Shown piece after piece: positions 1 through 5,800 of a stretch of 5,800 bases of DNA. The translations under genes were made by a program, and so were the position numbers. Numbering within the stretch: position 1 is the first letter of the stretch; each line of letters opens with the position of its first letter. This DNA is from Pseudomonadota bacterium (GTDB taxonomy: Bacteria; Pseudomonadota; Gammaproteobacteria; Burkholderiales; SG8-39), in NCBI GenBank assembly GCA_021825225.1, contig JAKAIH010000196.1, forward strand, positions 1 through 5,800, written 5' to 3'. The notes under the pieces are model-generated. The model made no database searches and had not been told where the DNA came from. It was given only the letters and a program-made list of their open reading frames with translations.

Positions 1-1
1 C

Positions 2-693
2 GTCAACGGGGTTTCGCTCACGGTCGAGCCCGGTGAGTTGCGAGCGGTAATCGGGCCCAACGGCGCCGGCAAGACGACTTTCTTCAACCTGATCAGCGGT
101 TTTTTTCCTCCGACCTCGGGAACCATCGTGTTCGACGGCCGGGACATCACGGCGCTGCCACCGCACAAGCGCGTGGGCTTGGGCATGGCGCGCACTTTCC
201 AGATCACCCAGATCTTCCCGGAACTCAGCGTGCGCGAGAACCTGCGCATCCCGGTGGAGGTTGCGGCCGGCCTGCGCCTCAGGCCATGGCTGTCGCGCGA
301 CGCCGACGGCGAATTGCGCGCGCGCGTCATCGACCTCCTGGAAATGGGCGGGCTCACCGACAAGGCGGACCGCCTCGTCGGCGAGCTGTCCCACGGCGAC
401 CAGCGCGCGACCGAGATCATGATGTCGCTCGCCTTGAAGCCGCGTCTGCTGCTGCTCGACGAGCCGACCGCCGGCATGGGCGACCAGGAAACCTATGACA
501 TCACGCGCCTGATCCGCCGGCTGCACAAGGAGCAGGGACTTTCCATCGTGCTGATCGAGCACGACATGCGCGTCATCTTCCACCTTGCCGACCGCATCAT
601 GGTGCTCGCCGAGGGCGCGGTCCTCGCCGAGGGCACCCCCGATGAGATCGGCGCGAATGAAGTGGTACAGGCAGCCTATTTGGGGAAAGCAGC

Positions 694-697
<4 letters not shown>
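2..697 (+). CDS. livG: Branched-chain amino acid ABC transporter ATP-binding protein, LivG type (5' end outside window)
   Basis: This is one of the two cytoplasmic ATPases that power a HAAT/Liv importer for branched-chain or related amino acids, working with LivH/LivM permeases and a periplasmic binding protein. The frame is open from base 2, and the first residues (VNGVSLTVEPGE) are already typical ABC sequence, so the gene starts upstream; about 20 residues are probably missing and 231 are visible. Counting from base 2, Walker A GPNGAGKT is at 18-25, the Q-loop Gln at 67, the signature LSHGDQ at 129-134, Walker B LLLLDEP at 149-155 and the H-loop His (IEHDM) at 187. The signature has His-Gly-Asp where LSGGQ is the general consensus; LivG proteins often have LSHG or LSYG. 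A TTG at 38 is only an internal codon. The stop overlaps the livF start by four bases (ATGA, 694-697), which implies co-translation. The livG assignment rests on the motif style and on livF following directly. The transported substrate cannot be read from the sequence. Confidence 0.93.
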
Positions 698-1419
<722 letters not shown>

Positions 1420-1517
1420 TTTCGCAGCGGTACGGCGCAAACGGAGGCCTCTGGCGCTAGGGCCCGCGCCGCGCAAGCGAATCCTGCCGCTGTCGGACCG
1501 GCACAGCGACATCAGCA

Positions 1518-1529
1518 GCCCGGCCGGGC
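1518..1529. other. 12-base perfect GC palindrome
   Basis: GCCCGGCCGGGC equals its own reverse complement. It lies about 100 bases after the livF stop. It has no following T-run, so it is not a classical intrinsic terminator. It could be part of a GC-rich structure at the end of the liv transcript, or chance in a GC-rich background. Confidence 0.3.
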
Positions 1530-1590
1530 CGGACTTGGCGCCTCAGATCCGCGCCGGCTACGCGCTGTCCATGCGAGCAGCGTATCGTCT

Positions 1591-1606
1591 GCTGCCGTCG
1601 GGCAGT
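1591..1606 (+). other. Tetraloop hairpin downstream of livF
   Basis: CTGCC (1592-1596) and GGCAG (1601-1605) pair around the four-base loop GTCG, and a G-U pair at 1591/1606 can extend the stem. No T-run follows, so it would be at best a weak or factor-assisted terminator, or an RNA 3'-end stabiliser for the liv transcript. Confidence 0.25.
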
Positions 1607-1613
1607 CGCGGCC

Positions 1614-1625
1614 TTTGCCGGCAAA
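1614..1625. promoter_or_regulatory. 12-base perfect palindrome, operator-like
   Basis: TTTGCCGGCAAA is an exact palindrome with A/T-rich ends and a GC core, the shape of many dimeric repressor half-site pairs. It lies at the upstream edge of the A/T-richer part of the intergenic region, about 90 bases before the candidate -35 element of the next gene. No regulator gene is in the window, and I do not recognise the site as belonging to a named family. The palindrome itself is certain; its function is inferred. Confidence 0.35.
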
Positions 1626-1711
1626 TTCCCGCTTTTCGTGACTTGCGTCAATCCGCGGCGATTCGAGCCAGGGCATTAATAAGCATCTTGCAAGGGGTGT
1701 CGCCACTTCGT

Positions 1712-1740
1712 TTGCACGGATGCGCAAGCCGAAGTATCCT
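1712..1740 (+). promoter_or_regulatory. Candidate weak sigma-70 promoter for the GspE/PilB-like gene
   Basis: TTGCAC at 1712-1717 matches the -35 consensus at its first three bases. TATCCT at 1735-1740 matches the -10 consensus at four of six. The spacer is exactly 17 bases. Transcription would begin near 1747 and leave a leader of about 150 bases. It is the best-spaced pair I found in the region, but the match is modest. Confidence 0.27.
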
Positions 1741-1764
1741 CAGTCTCCGCCCTGATGCAGACGC

Positions 1765-1784
1765 GCCTGAAGCGTTCCTCAGGC
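1765..1784 (+). other. Stem-loop in the predicted leader
   Basis: GCCTGA (1765-1770) and TCAGGC (1779-1784) form a perfect six-pair stem with an eight-base loop. No T-run follows, so it is not an intrinsic terminator. If the candidate promoter is right, it lies near the 5' end of the leader. It could be a leader structure or an operator. Confidence 0.3.
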
Positions 1785-1872
1785 CGCGCACAACGGAATT
1801 GACGCAGAACAAGCGATGGGCCGCCTATTCACCCGATTCGAAGCCCCCGCCACATCGAGGCGGTGGTCCGCC

Positions 1873-1896
1873 GGCGATCGCCCGCGGGGAATCGCC
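1873..1896 (+). promoter_or_regulatory. Overlapping hairpins covering the putative ribosome binding site
   Basis: GGCGAT (1873-1878) can pair with ATCGCC at 1891-1896, closing a loop that contains the Shine-Dalgarno-like GGGGA (1886-1890). The same GGCGAT is also part of the perfect palindrome GGCGATCGCC (1873-1882). CCCGCGGG (1881-1888) is another perfect palindrome, overlapping the GGGG. These pairings are mutually exclusive, so the ribosome binding site for the ATG at 1899 may be masked or exposed. The complementarity is visible; a regulatory effect is inference. Confidence 0.3.
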
Positions 1897-1898
1897 AC

Positions 1899-4427
1899 AT
1901 GTCGCCGCCCGCGCGAATCCGGATCAGCATGACCACGCCATCACACCGCACTAGCGCGGCAAAGGAGATCCCTTGGCCCGCTCCGCCGTACTTCGAATTC
2001 GTGCACGGGAAGGACGCTTCCGGTTGGAGCGATTGCGTGCTGACATTCCGGGACGGCACCAAGGCCAGCGGCCGGCTGCACGGCTTCGAGGCGGATACCG
2101 CCCAGCTGACGTTCGAGCCGCATGGCGGAAATGGAGCGGTCAGCATTCCGTTTTCCATTCTGCTGAAGCTGTATTTCCCGCAGCCACTCGGGCTGAGGCG
2201 CGAGACCCTGCCGGCGGCCGCTACCGCCGCCGAAACCGAAGCGCTCCGGCGCTCGGAGCGCTATTCATTCCGCATAGAACTCGTGAACGGCGAACTGTTC
2301 CTGGGCGTGACCCTGGGCTACGTCAGCGCGCTATGCGGTCTGTTTCTGTATTTTCCGGAGGCGAACGGCGACGTCATGCGCTGCTTCGTTCCGGCGCAGG
2401 CGGCAAAAACCTGTAGCATCGACGCGCCGATCGGGCAGGTGCTGGTCAACCAGAACGCGGTTTCTGCCGAAGCCGTGCACGCCGCGCTGAACCTGCAGAC
2501 GATGATGCGCACGCAAAAGCTCGGGCAATACCTGACGCAGAACCGGATCGTGTCGCCGGAGCAACTGGAGACGGCGCTGGACCTGAAGCGCAAACGCCCC
2601 AGGCAGAAGCTGGGCGAGGCCCTGGTGGAGTTGGGCTTCATTTCCAGGCCGGAACTGGAAATGGCGCTGGGGCGCGAAGCGCTGGAACGCACGATGCCGA
2701 TCGGTCAGATCCTGACGAAAAAAATGGGCATCGTGGACGAGCAGGCGATCAACGGCGCCATAGCGAACAGACTGGGCATAGCGGCGGTCGATCTCAAGGC
2801 CAGGATCCCGCTGGACATACTCGCCAGGATTCCGGCGGCCGTCGCGCATCGCCGCCGTGTCATGCCGCTGTGCGAAGCGGAAGGTGCGCTGATCGTGGCC
2901 ATCGAGAACCCGATGGACAATGCGGTGCTAGAGGAGCTGCGCGCCGTCACGCGCATGAAGATACTGCCGGTGTCTGCCTTGGCGGAGGACATTGCCGACT
3001 CGCTCAGGAACCATTACGGGCCCGCGCCCAATCTCGCAATCACCTCACCGCCCATCGTCGACCGCCGCAGAAGCCCGAGAAACGCGCCGCAGGCGGCCGA
3101 GCAGATGGGACGCACGGCGGCGGGCGTACAGGAGTTGATCTCCAGGCTGGCTGCCGAGAGCGGCAACCAGGATATCGCCGAGCAGCAGGCCGTCAGCAGC
3201 GACAGCGCGCTAGTGGGGCTGGTCAACCGCATCATTCTCGATGCGGTCGAACAAAAGGCATCCGACATCCACATTGAAGCCAACCTCGGACCCAAGACCA
3301 CGCGTGTGCGCTTCCGCAAGGATGGAAACCTGGTCAATTATCTGGAGCTGCCGTCCCAGTTCCGCAATGCCGTCGTGTCGAGAATCAAGATCATGAGCCA
3401 GCTCGACATCACCGAGCGGCGCAAACCGCAGGACGGCAAGATCGACTTCAGCCGCTACGGCCCGGCGCCGGTGGAATTGCGGGTTGCAACCGTTCCCACA
3501 ACCGGCGGCCTGGAGGACGTGGTCATGCGCGTGCTCGCGGCAGCCAAGCCGGTTCCGATGGATGATCTGGGCCTGGAGACGGCGGCCTTGAATTCGATCA
3601 AGCGGCTCATTTCCAAACCGCACGGGCTGTTCCTCGTCTGCGGTCCGACCGGCTCGGGCAAGACCACCACGCTGCACTCATTGCTGGCGTTTCTCAACAC
3701 GGCCGAGCGCAAGATCTGGACCGCCGAAGATCCGATCGAGATCACCCAAGCCGGCTTGCGCCAGGTCCAGGTCAACGCCAAGATCGGCTGGACCTTCGCC
3801 GTCGCCATGCGCAGCTTCATGCGCGCCGATCCCGATGTCATCATGGTCGGCGAGATGCGCGATGCCGAAACCGCGAAGATCGGCATCGAGGCCTCGCTCA
3901 CGGGCCACCTGGTGCTGTCGACCCTGCACACCAACAGCGCGCCGGAAAGCATCGTGCGCCTGCTCGATCTGGGCATGGATCCGTTCAATTTCGCCGATGC
4001 GCTGCAGGGCGTGCTCGCCGAACGCCTGGCGCGGCGGCTTTGCCCTGAATGCAAAAGCGCGTACCTGCCGACCCCGGTGGAACTCGAGGAGTTGTTACTG
4101 CAATATTGCAACGAGACCGGGATCGATCCGGCAAAGCAGATGCAAGTCTGGAGCGAGAGCCACGGCGGCACCGACGGAAAAATCAGCCTGTACCGCCCGC
4201 AGGGCTGCGGGCACTGCGGGCGGACCGGATACCAGGGCAGGATCGGCTTATACGAACTGCTGGTGGCCGACCCCGCGATCAAACGGCTGCTGCAATCCAA
4301 GGCTCACGTTGCAGAGGTGAAGAGCGCGGCCATCAACGCCGGCATGCGCACGCTCAAACAGGACGGCATAGAAAAAGTCCTGCTGGGAATCACGGATGTG
4401 CAGCAGGTGAACGCCGTGTGCAGCTGA
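1899..4427 (+). CDS. GspE/PilB/MshE-family ATPase with extended repeat-bearing N-terminus
   Basis: This is a hexameric cytoplasmic motor ATPase of the type II secretion/type IV pilus assembly family, which powers pilin or pseudopilin assembly at an inner-membrane platform. From ATG 1899 it is 842 residues, longer than a typical GspE or PilB (roughly 500-600). In order: a duplicated beta-type module (about 45-165); four 30-residue MshEN-like repeats (177-291); the rest of a GspE N-terminal domain (to about 374); a linker; and the motor from about 435 (SDIHIE 455-460). Motor motifs are Walker A GPTGSGKT 582-589, Asp box TAEDPIE 608-614, Walker B DPDVIMVGEMRD 644-655, His box GHLVLSTLHTN 669-679, and zinc cysteines 715, 718, 770 and 773. 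All key residues are intact. GGGGA eight bases upstream favours 1899; ATG 1929 (GGA five bases upstream) and GTG 1863 are alternatives. No GspF, pilin or prepilin peptidase gene adjoins it, so its partner machine is unknown. It cannot be named pilB, gspE or mshE from sequence alone. Confidence 0.9.
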   Translation: MSPPARIRISMTTPSHRTSAAKEIPWPAPPYFEFVHGKDASGWSDCVLTFRDGTKASGRLHGFEADTAQLTFEPHGGNGAVSIPFSILLKLYFPQPLGLRRETLPAAATAAETEALRRSERYSFRIELVNGELFLGVTLGYVSALCGLFLYFPEANGDVMRCFVPAQAAKTCSIDAPIGQVLVNQNAVSAEAVHAALNLQTMMRTQKLGQYLTQNRIVSPEQLETALDLKRKRPRQKLGEALVELGFISRPELEMALGREALERTMPIGQILTKKMGIVDEQAINGAIANRLGIAAVDLKARIPLDILARIPAAVAHRRRVMPLCEAEGALIVAIENPMDNAVLEELRAVTRMKILPVSALAEDIADSLRNHYGPAPNLAITSPPIVDRRRSPRNAPQAAEQMGRTAAGVQELISRLAAESGNQDIAEQQAVSSDSALVGLVNRIILDAVEQKASDIHIEANLGPKTTRVRFRKDGNLVNYLELPSQFRNAVVSRIKIMSQLDITERRKPQDGKIDFSRYGPAPVELRVATVPTTGGLEDVVMRVLAAAKPVPMDDLGLETAALNSIKRLISKPHGLFLVCGPTGSGKTTTLHSLLAFLNTAERKIWTAEDPIEITQAGLRQVQVNAKIGWTFAVAMRSFMRADPDVIMVGEMRDAETAKIGIEASLTGHLVLSTLHTNSAPESIVRLLDLGMDPFNFADALQGVLAERLARRLCPECKSAYLPTPVELEELLLQYCNETGIDPAKQMQVWSESHGGTDGKISLYRPQGCGHCGRTGYQGRIGLYELLVADPAIKRLLQSKAHVAEVKSAAINAGMRTLKQDGIEKVLLGITDVQQVNAVCS
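2037..2405 (+). repeat. Internal duplication in the ATPase N-terminus (two beta-type modules)
   Basis: At protein level, two stretches share the pattern [D/N]-G-x4-G-x3-G-[F/Y]. The first is D52-G53-x4-G58-x3-G62-F63; the second is N130-G131-x4-G136-x3-G140-Y141. Each is preceded by a hydrophobic strand and followed, at similar spacing, by L-x-F-type strands, an Asn-Gly turn and a final strand near a Pro. This looks like two small beta-barrel modules from an old duplication. The DNA copies have diverged, and the fold assignment is inference. Confidence 0.5.
2427..2771 (+). repeat. Four tandem 30-residue MshEN-like motifs within the ATPase gene
   Basis: Residues 177-200, 207-230, 237-260 and 267-291 each start with [P/K]-[I/L]-G-x-x-L. 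They follow the pattern RLGxx, two hydrophobics, xxG, two hydrophobics, four residues, L, three residues, L, two residues, Q known from the c-di-GMP-binding MshEN domain. The first three begin exactly 90 bases apart (2427, 2517, 2607) and the fourth at 2697, with a six-residue spacer each time. The fourth has one extra residue before its second half. The leading Arg is Pro or Lys in every copy. The Gly at motif position 10 is kept only in the third copy, and the final Gln only in the first. Confidence 0.75.
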
Positions 4428-4441
4428 AGACGGCATCTTCA
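4425..4441. terminator. Small inverted repeat between convergent stop codons
   Basis: TGAAGA (4425-4430) and TCTTCA (4436-4441) are exact reverse complements around the five-base loop CGGCA. The left TGA is the ATPase stop, and the right TCA is the hydrolase stop on the other strand. The stem has six pairs, is A/T-rich, and has no T-run on either strand, so it would be weak. It may act as a shared bidirectional end signal or may simply reflect the two stop codons. Confidence 0.3.
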
Positions 4442-5320
4442 CGCGCCGATGAAATCCCGAATCAGGCGGTTTAGCCGCTCCGGCTCTTCGTGCATGACCC
4501 AGTGCGTAGCCCCGGGCAGGCGCTCGATGCGCAGATCGGGCACGCAAGCCTGCAGTCCTTCCAGATTTCCCGGCAGCAGCGCCTGATCGCGCATGCCCCA
4601 CACCACCAGCGTAGGCACGCGCACCATGAAGTCGGCGGGATCGAGCTGCAGCGCGCGCGCGCCGGGATCGTCGCCGGCCGGCGGATACAGCGGCGAAGCG
4701 CGGTAGTAATTCAGGCTGCCGGTGAGCGCGCCCGGCCGCGACCAGGCTTCGATATAGAGCGCTTTCTCCGCCGCATCGATCGCGCCCTTCCCCCAGCCTT
4801 CCAGCGTCATCTTTATCAGGCGTTCGTAATTGTTCTCCGACAGCACGCGCTCGGCCTTCGCGCTGCGCAGCAGATTCATATACTGGCTCGCCTCGGCCTG
4901 GGCCGGATTGTGCGCGAGTTCGCGCGCGAAGGGCACCGGGTGCGGCGAATTGACGATGACGAGCTTATGCAGGGTCTGCGGTTGCGCCATGGCATAGGCC
5001 CAGGCGACGGCCCCGCCCCAGTCGTGCGCCACCAGCACGAATTTCCTGTGCCCCAGGTGTTCTGCCAGCTGGCGCACGTCCTCGATCAGGATGCGCGCCT
5101 TGTACTGCTTCACCTCGGCCGGGCGGTCGGAGAGATTGAAGCCGCGCATATCGGGCGCCACCGCGAGATGGTCGCGACCGAACTCCTCCAGCTGTTTTTT
5201 CCAGCAATACCAGAACTCGGGAAAACCGTGCAGGAACAGGACGAGCGGCCCCTCTCCGGCATGGGCATAGTGCAGGCGCACGCCGTTGACGTCGGCGTAA
5301 TCGTGGCGAATCGCGTTCAA
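4439..5320 (-). CDS. Alpha/beta hydrolase, epoxide hydrolase type
   Basis: This is a probable cytosolic epoxide hydrolase-like enzyme: an Asp attacks the substrate, and the ester is then cleaved by water activated by His. The protein has 293 residues from a TTG start, a normal length. It shows the oxyanion motif HGFP 31-34, the strand and turn APDMRGFNLSDRP 55-67, and the nucleophile elbow AHDWGG 98-103 with Asp100 as nucleophile. A lid follows, with candidate catalytic tyrosines Tyr147 (SQYM) and Tyr206 (NYYR), then the acid Asp245 (WGMRDQ) and His273 (ATHW). The HDWGG elbow and NYYR lid favour epoxide hydrolase over haloalkane or fluoroacetate dehalogenase, but the substrate is unknown. TTG at 5320-5318 is chosen because family sequence begins soon after it, CGGGAG lies six bases upstream, and it overlaps the cyclase stop as TTGA. 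No in-frame ATG or GTG fits. The frame stays open further upstream, but there it only shadows the cyclase gene. Confidence 0.88.
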   Translation of the reverse strand: MNAIRHDYADVNGVRLHYAHAGEGPLVLFLHGFPEFWYCWKKQLEEFGRDHLAVAPDMRGFNLSDRPAEVKQYKARILIEDVRQLAEHLGHRKFVLVAHDWGGAVAWAYAMAQPQTLHKLVIVNSPHPVPFARELAHNPAQAEASQYMNLLRSAKAERVLSENNYERLIKMTLEGWGKGAIDAAEKALYIEAWSRPGALTGSLNYYRASPLYPPAGDDPGARALQLDPADFMVRVPTLVVWGMRDQALLPGNLEGLQACVPDLRIERLPGATHWVMHEEPERLNRLIRDFIGA

Positions 5321-5772
5321 GCGGAACTCCCGGGGAACGATAGCAGCGGATAGACCCAGATCGGCATTTCCTTGCCTTTGGCCAGCAGTTCGCGCCGCTC
5401 GCCCAGCGCAGCGGCCGGATCCAGCCCCGCGCGCACCGCATCCGACACCAGCACCTCGCCGCCGCCGGCGGCGCCCTCGATGCGCTTGGCCGTGTTCACC
5501 GTGTCGCCGATGACGTCGTAGCCCTTGATGCCGGCGCTGCCCAGCAGCCCTTCGACCACCGGCCCCGAGTGCACGCCGATGCCCGCGCCCAGCCCCCAGG
5601 ACGACAAGGCCTGGCGCGTACGCTCGCGCAACTCCTGCGCGCAGGCAGCGGCGTGACGCGGCTCGGCAAACACCGCGAGAATTTCGTCGGCGGAGAATTT
5701 CAGCTTGATCGCGCCGTGGCGCCACATCACCGGCTCGGCGGCCTGGTAATACCCGTTCAAAGCCTGCACCAC
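5317..5772 (-). CDS. Class III adenylate/guanylate cyclase catalytic domain, N-terminally truncated or disrupted
   Basis: This is the C-terminal part of a nucleotidyl cyclase domain that would make cAMP (or cGMP) from the nucleoside triphosphate. From GTG 5772 it has 151 residues. LKFSADEILAVF (24-35) aligns with the family DKFIGDAVMAVF, keeping Lys25 and the metal-binding Asp29 but with Ala in place of the usual Gly before it. IGVHSGPVVEG is at 65-75, and GYDVIGDTVNTAKRIEG (84-100) supplies Asp86, Asn93 and Arg97. The Lys25/Asp86 pair is that of adenine-selective cyclases. The end (KGKEMPIWVYPL) is a normal family C-terminus. The first metal-binding Asp, normally in a DxxGFT-like strand, is absent. 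Family-like residues (CSPETVV) continue upstream of the GTG until an in-frame TAG at 5793-5791. It may therefore be a pseudogene fragment, a frameshifted gene or a short inactive protein; the window edge prevents a decision. Its stop overlaps the hydrolase start. Confidence 0.75.
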   Translation of the reverse strand: MVQALNGYYQAAEPVMWRHGAIKLKFSADEILAVFAEPRHAAACAQELRERTRQALSSWGLGAGIGVHSGPVVEGLLGSAGIKGYDVIGDTVNTAKRIEGAAGGGEVLVSDAVRAGLDPAAALGERRELLAKGKEMPIWVYPLLSFPGSSA

Positions 5773-5800
5773 AGTCTCGGGCGAGCAGCGCTAGATCGGA

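Larger units (their letters stand above)
1420..1898. other. Intergenic region between livF and the GspE/PilB-like gene
   Basis: These 479 bases hold no convincing gene. One + frame stays open across them as a continuation of a frame overlapping livF, but its product is Arg/Ser/Pro-rich and unlike any family I recognise. Composition changes locally: 1625-1740 is visibly richer in A/T than the flanking genes, as expected of a promoter region. The stretch contains a GC palindrome at 1518-1529, a tetraloop hairpin at 1591-1606, a perfect palindrome at 1614-1625, the 8-base palindrome CTTGCAAG at 1687-1694, a sigma-70-like promoter candidate at 1712-1740 and a stem-loop at 1765-1784. It also has overlapping stems at 1873-1896, just before the next start codon. 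I see no T-tract terminator for the liv operon. Confidence 0.7.

Noticed and set aside
1453..1470. GGCGC...GCGCC hairpin as the liv operon terminator
   Set aside because: The stem has only five pairs, the loop is itself a GC palindrome, and no T-run follows.
1670..1684. Sigma-54 promoter (GG-N10-GC)
   Set aside because: The GG and GC spacing can be found, but the flanking bases (AGGGCA and AAGC in place of TGGCAC and TTGC) match poorly.
1874..1881. GCGATCGC as a cyanobacterial HIP1 repeat
   Set aside because: There is a single copy here, and the genes look proteobacterial. One octamer in GC-rich DNA is not evidence of HIP1.
1863..1898. GTG 1863 as the start of the ATPase
   Set aside because: It adds only an Arg-rich stretch (VRRRSPAGNR) and has no Shine-Dalgarno-like sequence, whereas ATG 1899 has GGGGA eight bases upstream. 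ATG 1929 remains a fair alternative.
1420..1954. A + strand open frame continuing through the intergenic region
   Set aside because: Its product is low-complexity and Arg/Ser/Pro-rich. The frame begins as a shadow inside livF, and the region holds palindromes and A/T-rich promoter-like sequence.
4439..5725. A single 428-residue minus-strand protein ending in the hydrolase
   Set aside because: Its first 135 residues are Arg/Gly/Ala-rich out-of-frame translation of the cyclase gene. Real hydrolase sequence starts near 5320, where a TTG with a good ribosome binding site overlaps the cyclase stop.

Overview
The window is GC-rich throughout and carries proteobacterial-type genes. A branched-chain amino acid importer, a GspE/PilB-type ATPase with an MshEN-like N-terminal region, and a short epoxide hydrolase-like protein together fit a betaproteobacterium or a close relative. 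No rRNA, tRNA or marker gene is present, so the taxonomy is an inference.

Left, + strand (2-1419): the end of a Liv/HAAT import operon. It holds a livG-type ATPase cut by the window edge and a complete livF-type ATPase, joined by a 4-base ATGA stop/start overlap. The permease and binding-protein genes would lie upstream, outside the window. Positions 1420-1898 are non-coding. They hold several perfect palindromes and stem-loops, a weak sigma-70-like promoter, and a structured leader next to the following gene.

Centre, + strand (1899-4427): a large GspE/PilB/MshE-family ATPase of about 842 residues. Its C-terminal motor is canonical: Walker A, Asp box, Walker B, His box and a tetracysteine zinc site. 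Its N-terminal part is the most unusual item in the window. A duplicated beta-type module comes first, then four tandem 30-residue repeats that follow the c-di-GMP-binding MshEN motif pattern, then a classical GspE N-terminal domain. No other pilus or secretion gene is visible beside it.

Right, - strand (5772-4439): a two-gene unit transcribed towards the ATPase gene. First is the C-terminal part of a class III adenylate/guanylate cyclase domain, whose family-like sequence runs upstream into an in-frame TAG near the window edge. Second is an alpha/beta hydrolase of the epoxide hydrolase type. The cyclase stop and hydrolase TTG start overlap as TTGA, which suggests translational coupling. The ATPase and hydrolase genes converge with 11 bases between them, and a small inverted repeat has the two stop codons as its ends.

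Most of the window is ordinary metabolism and transport. The parts worth a second look are the N-terminal architecture of the ATPase, the disrupted or truncated cyclase and its coupling to the hydrolase, and the palindromes and structured leader upstream of the ATPase.
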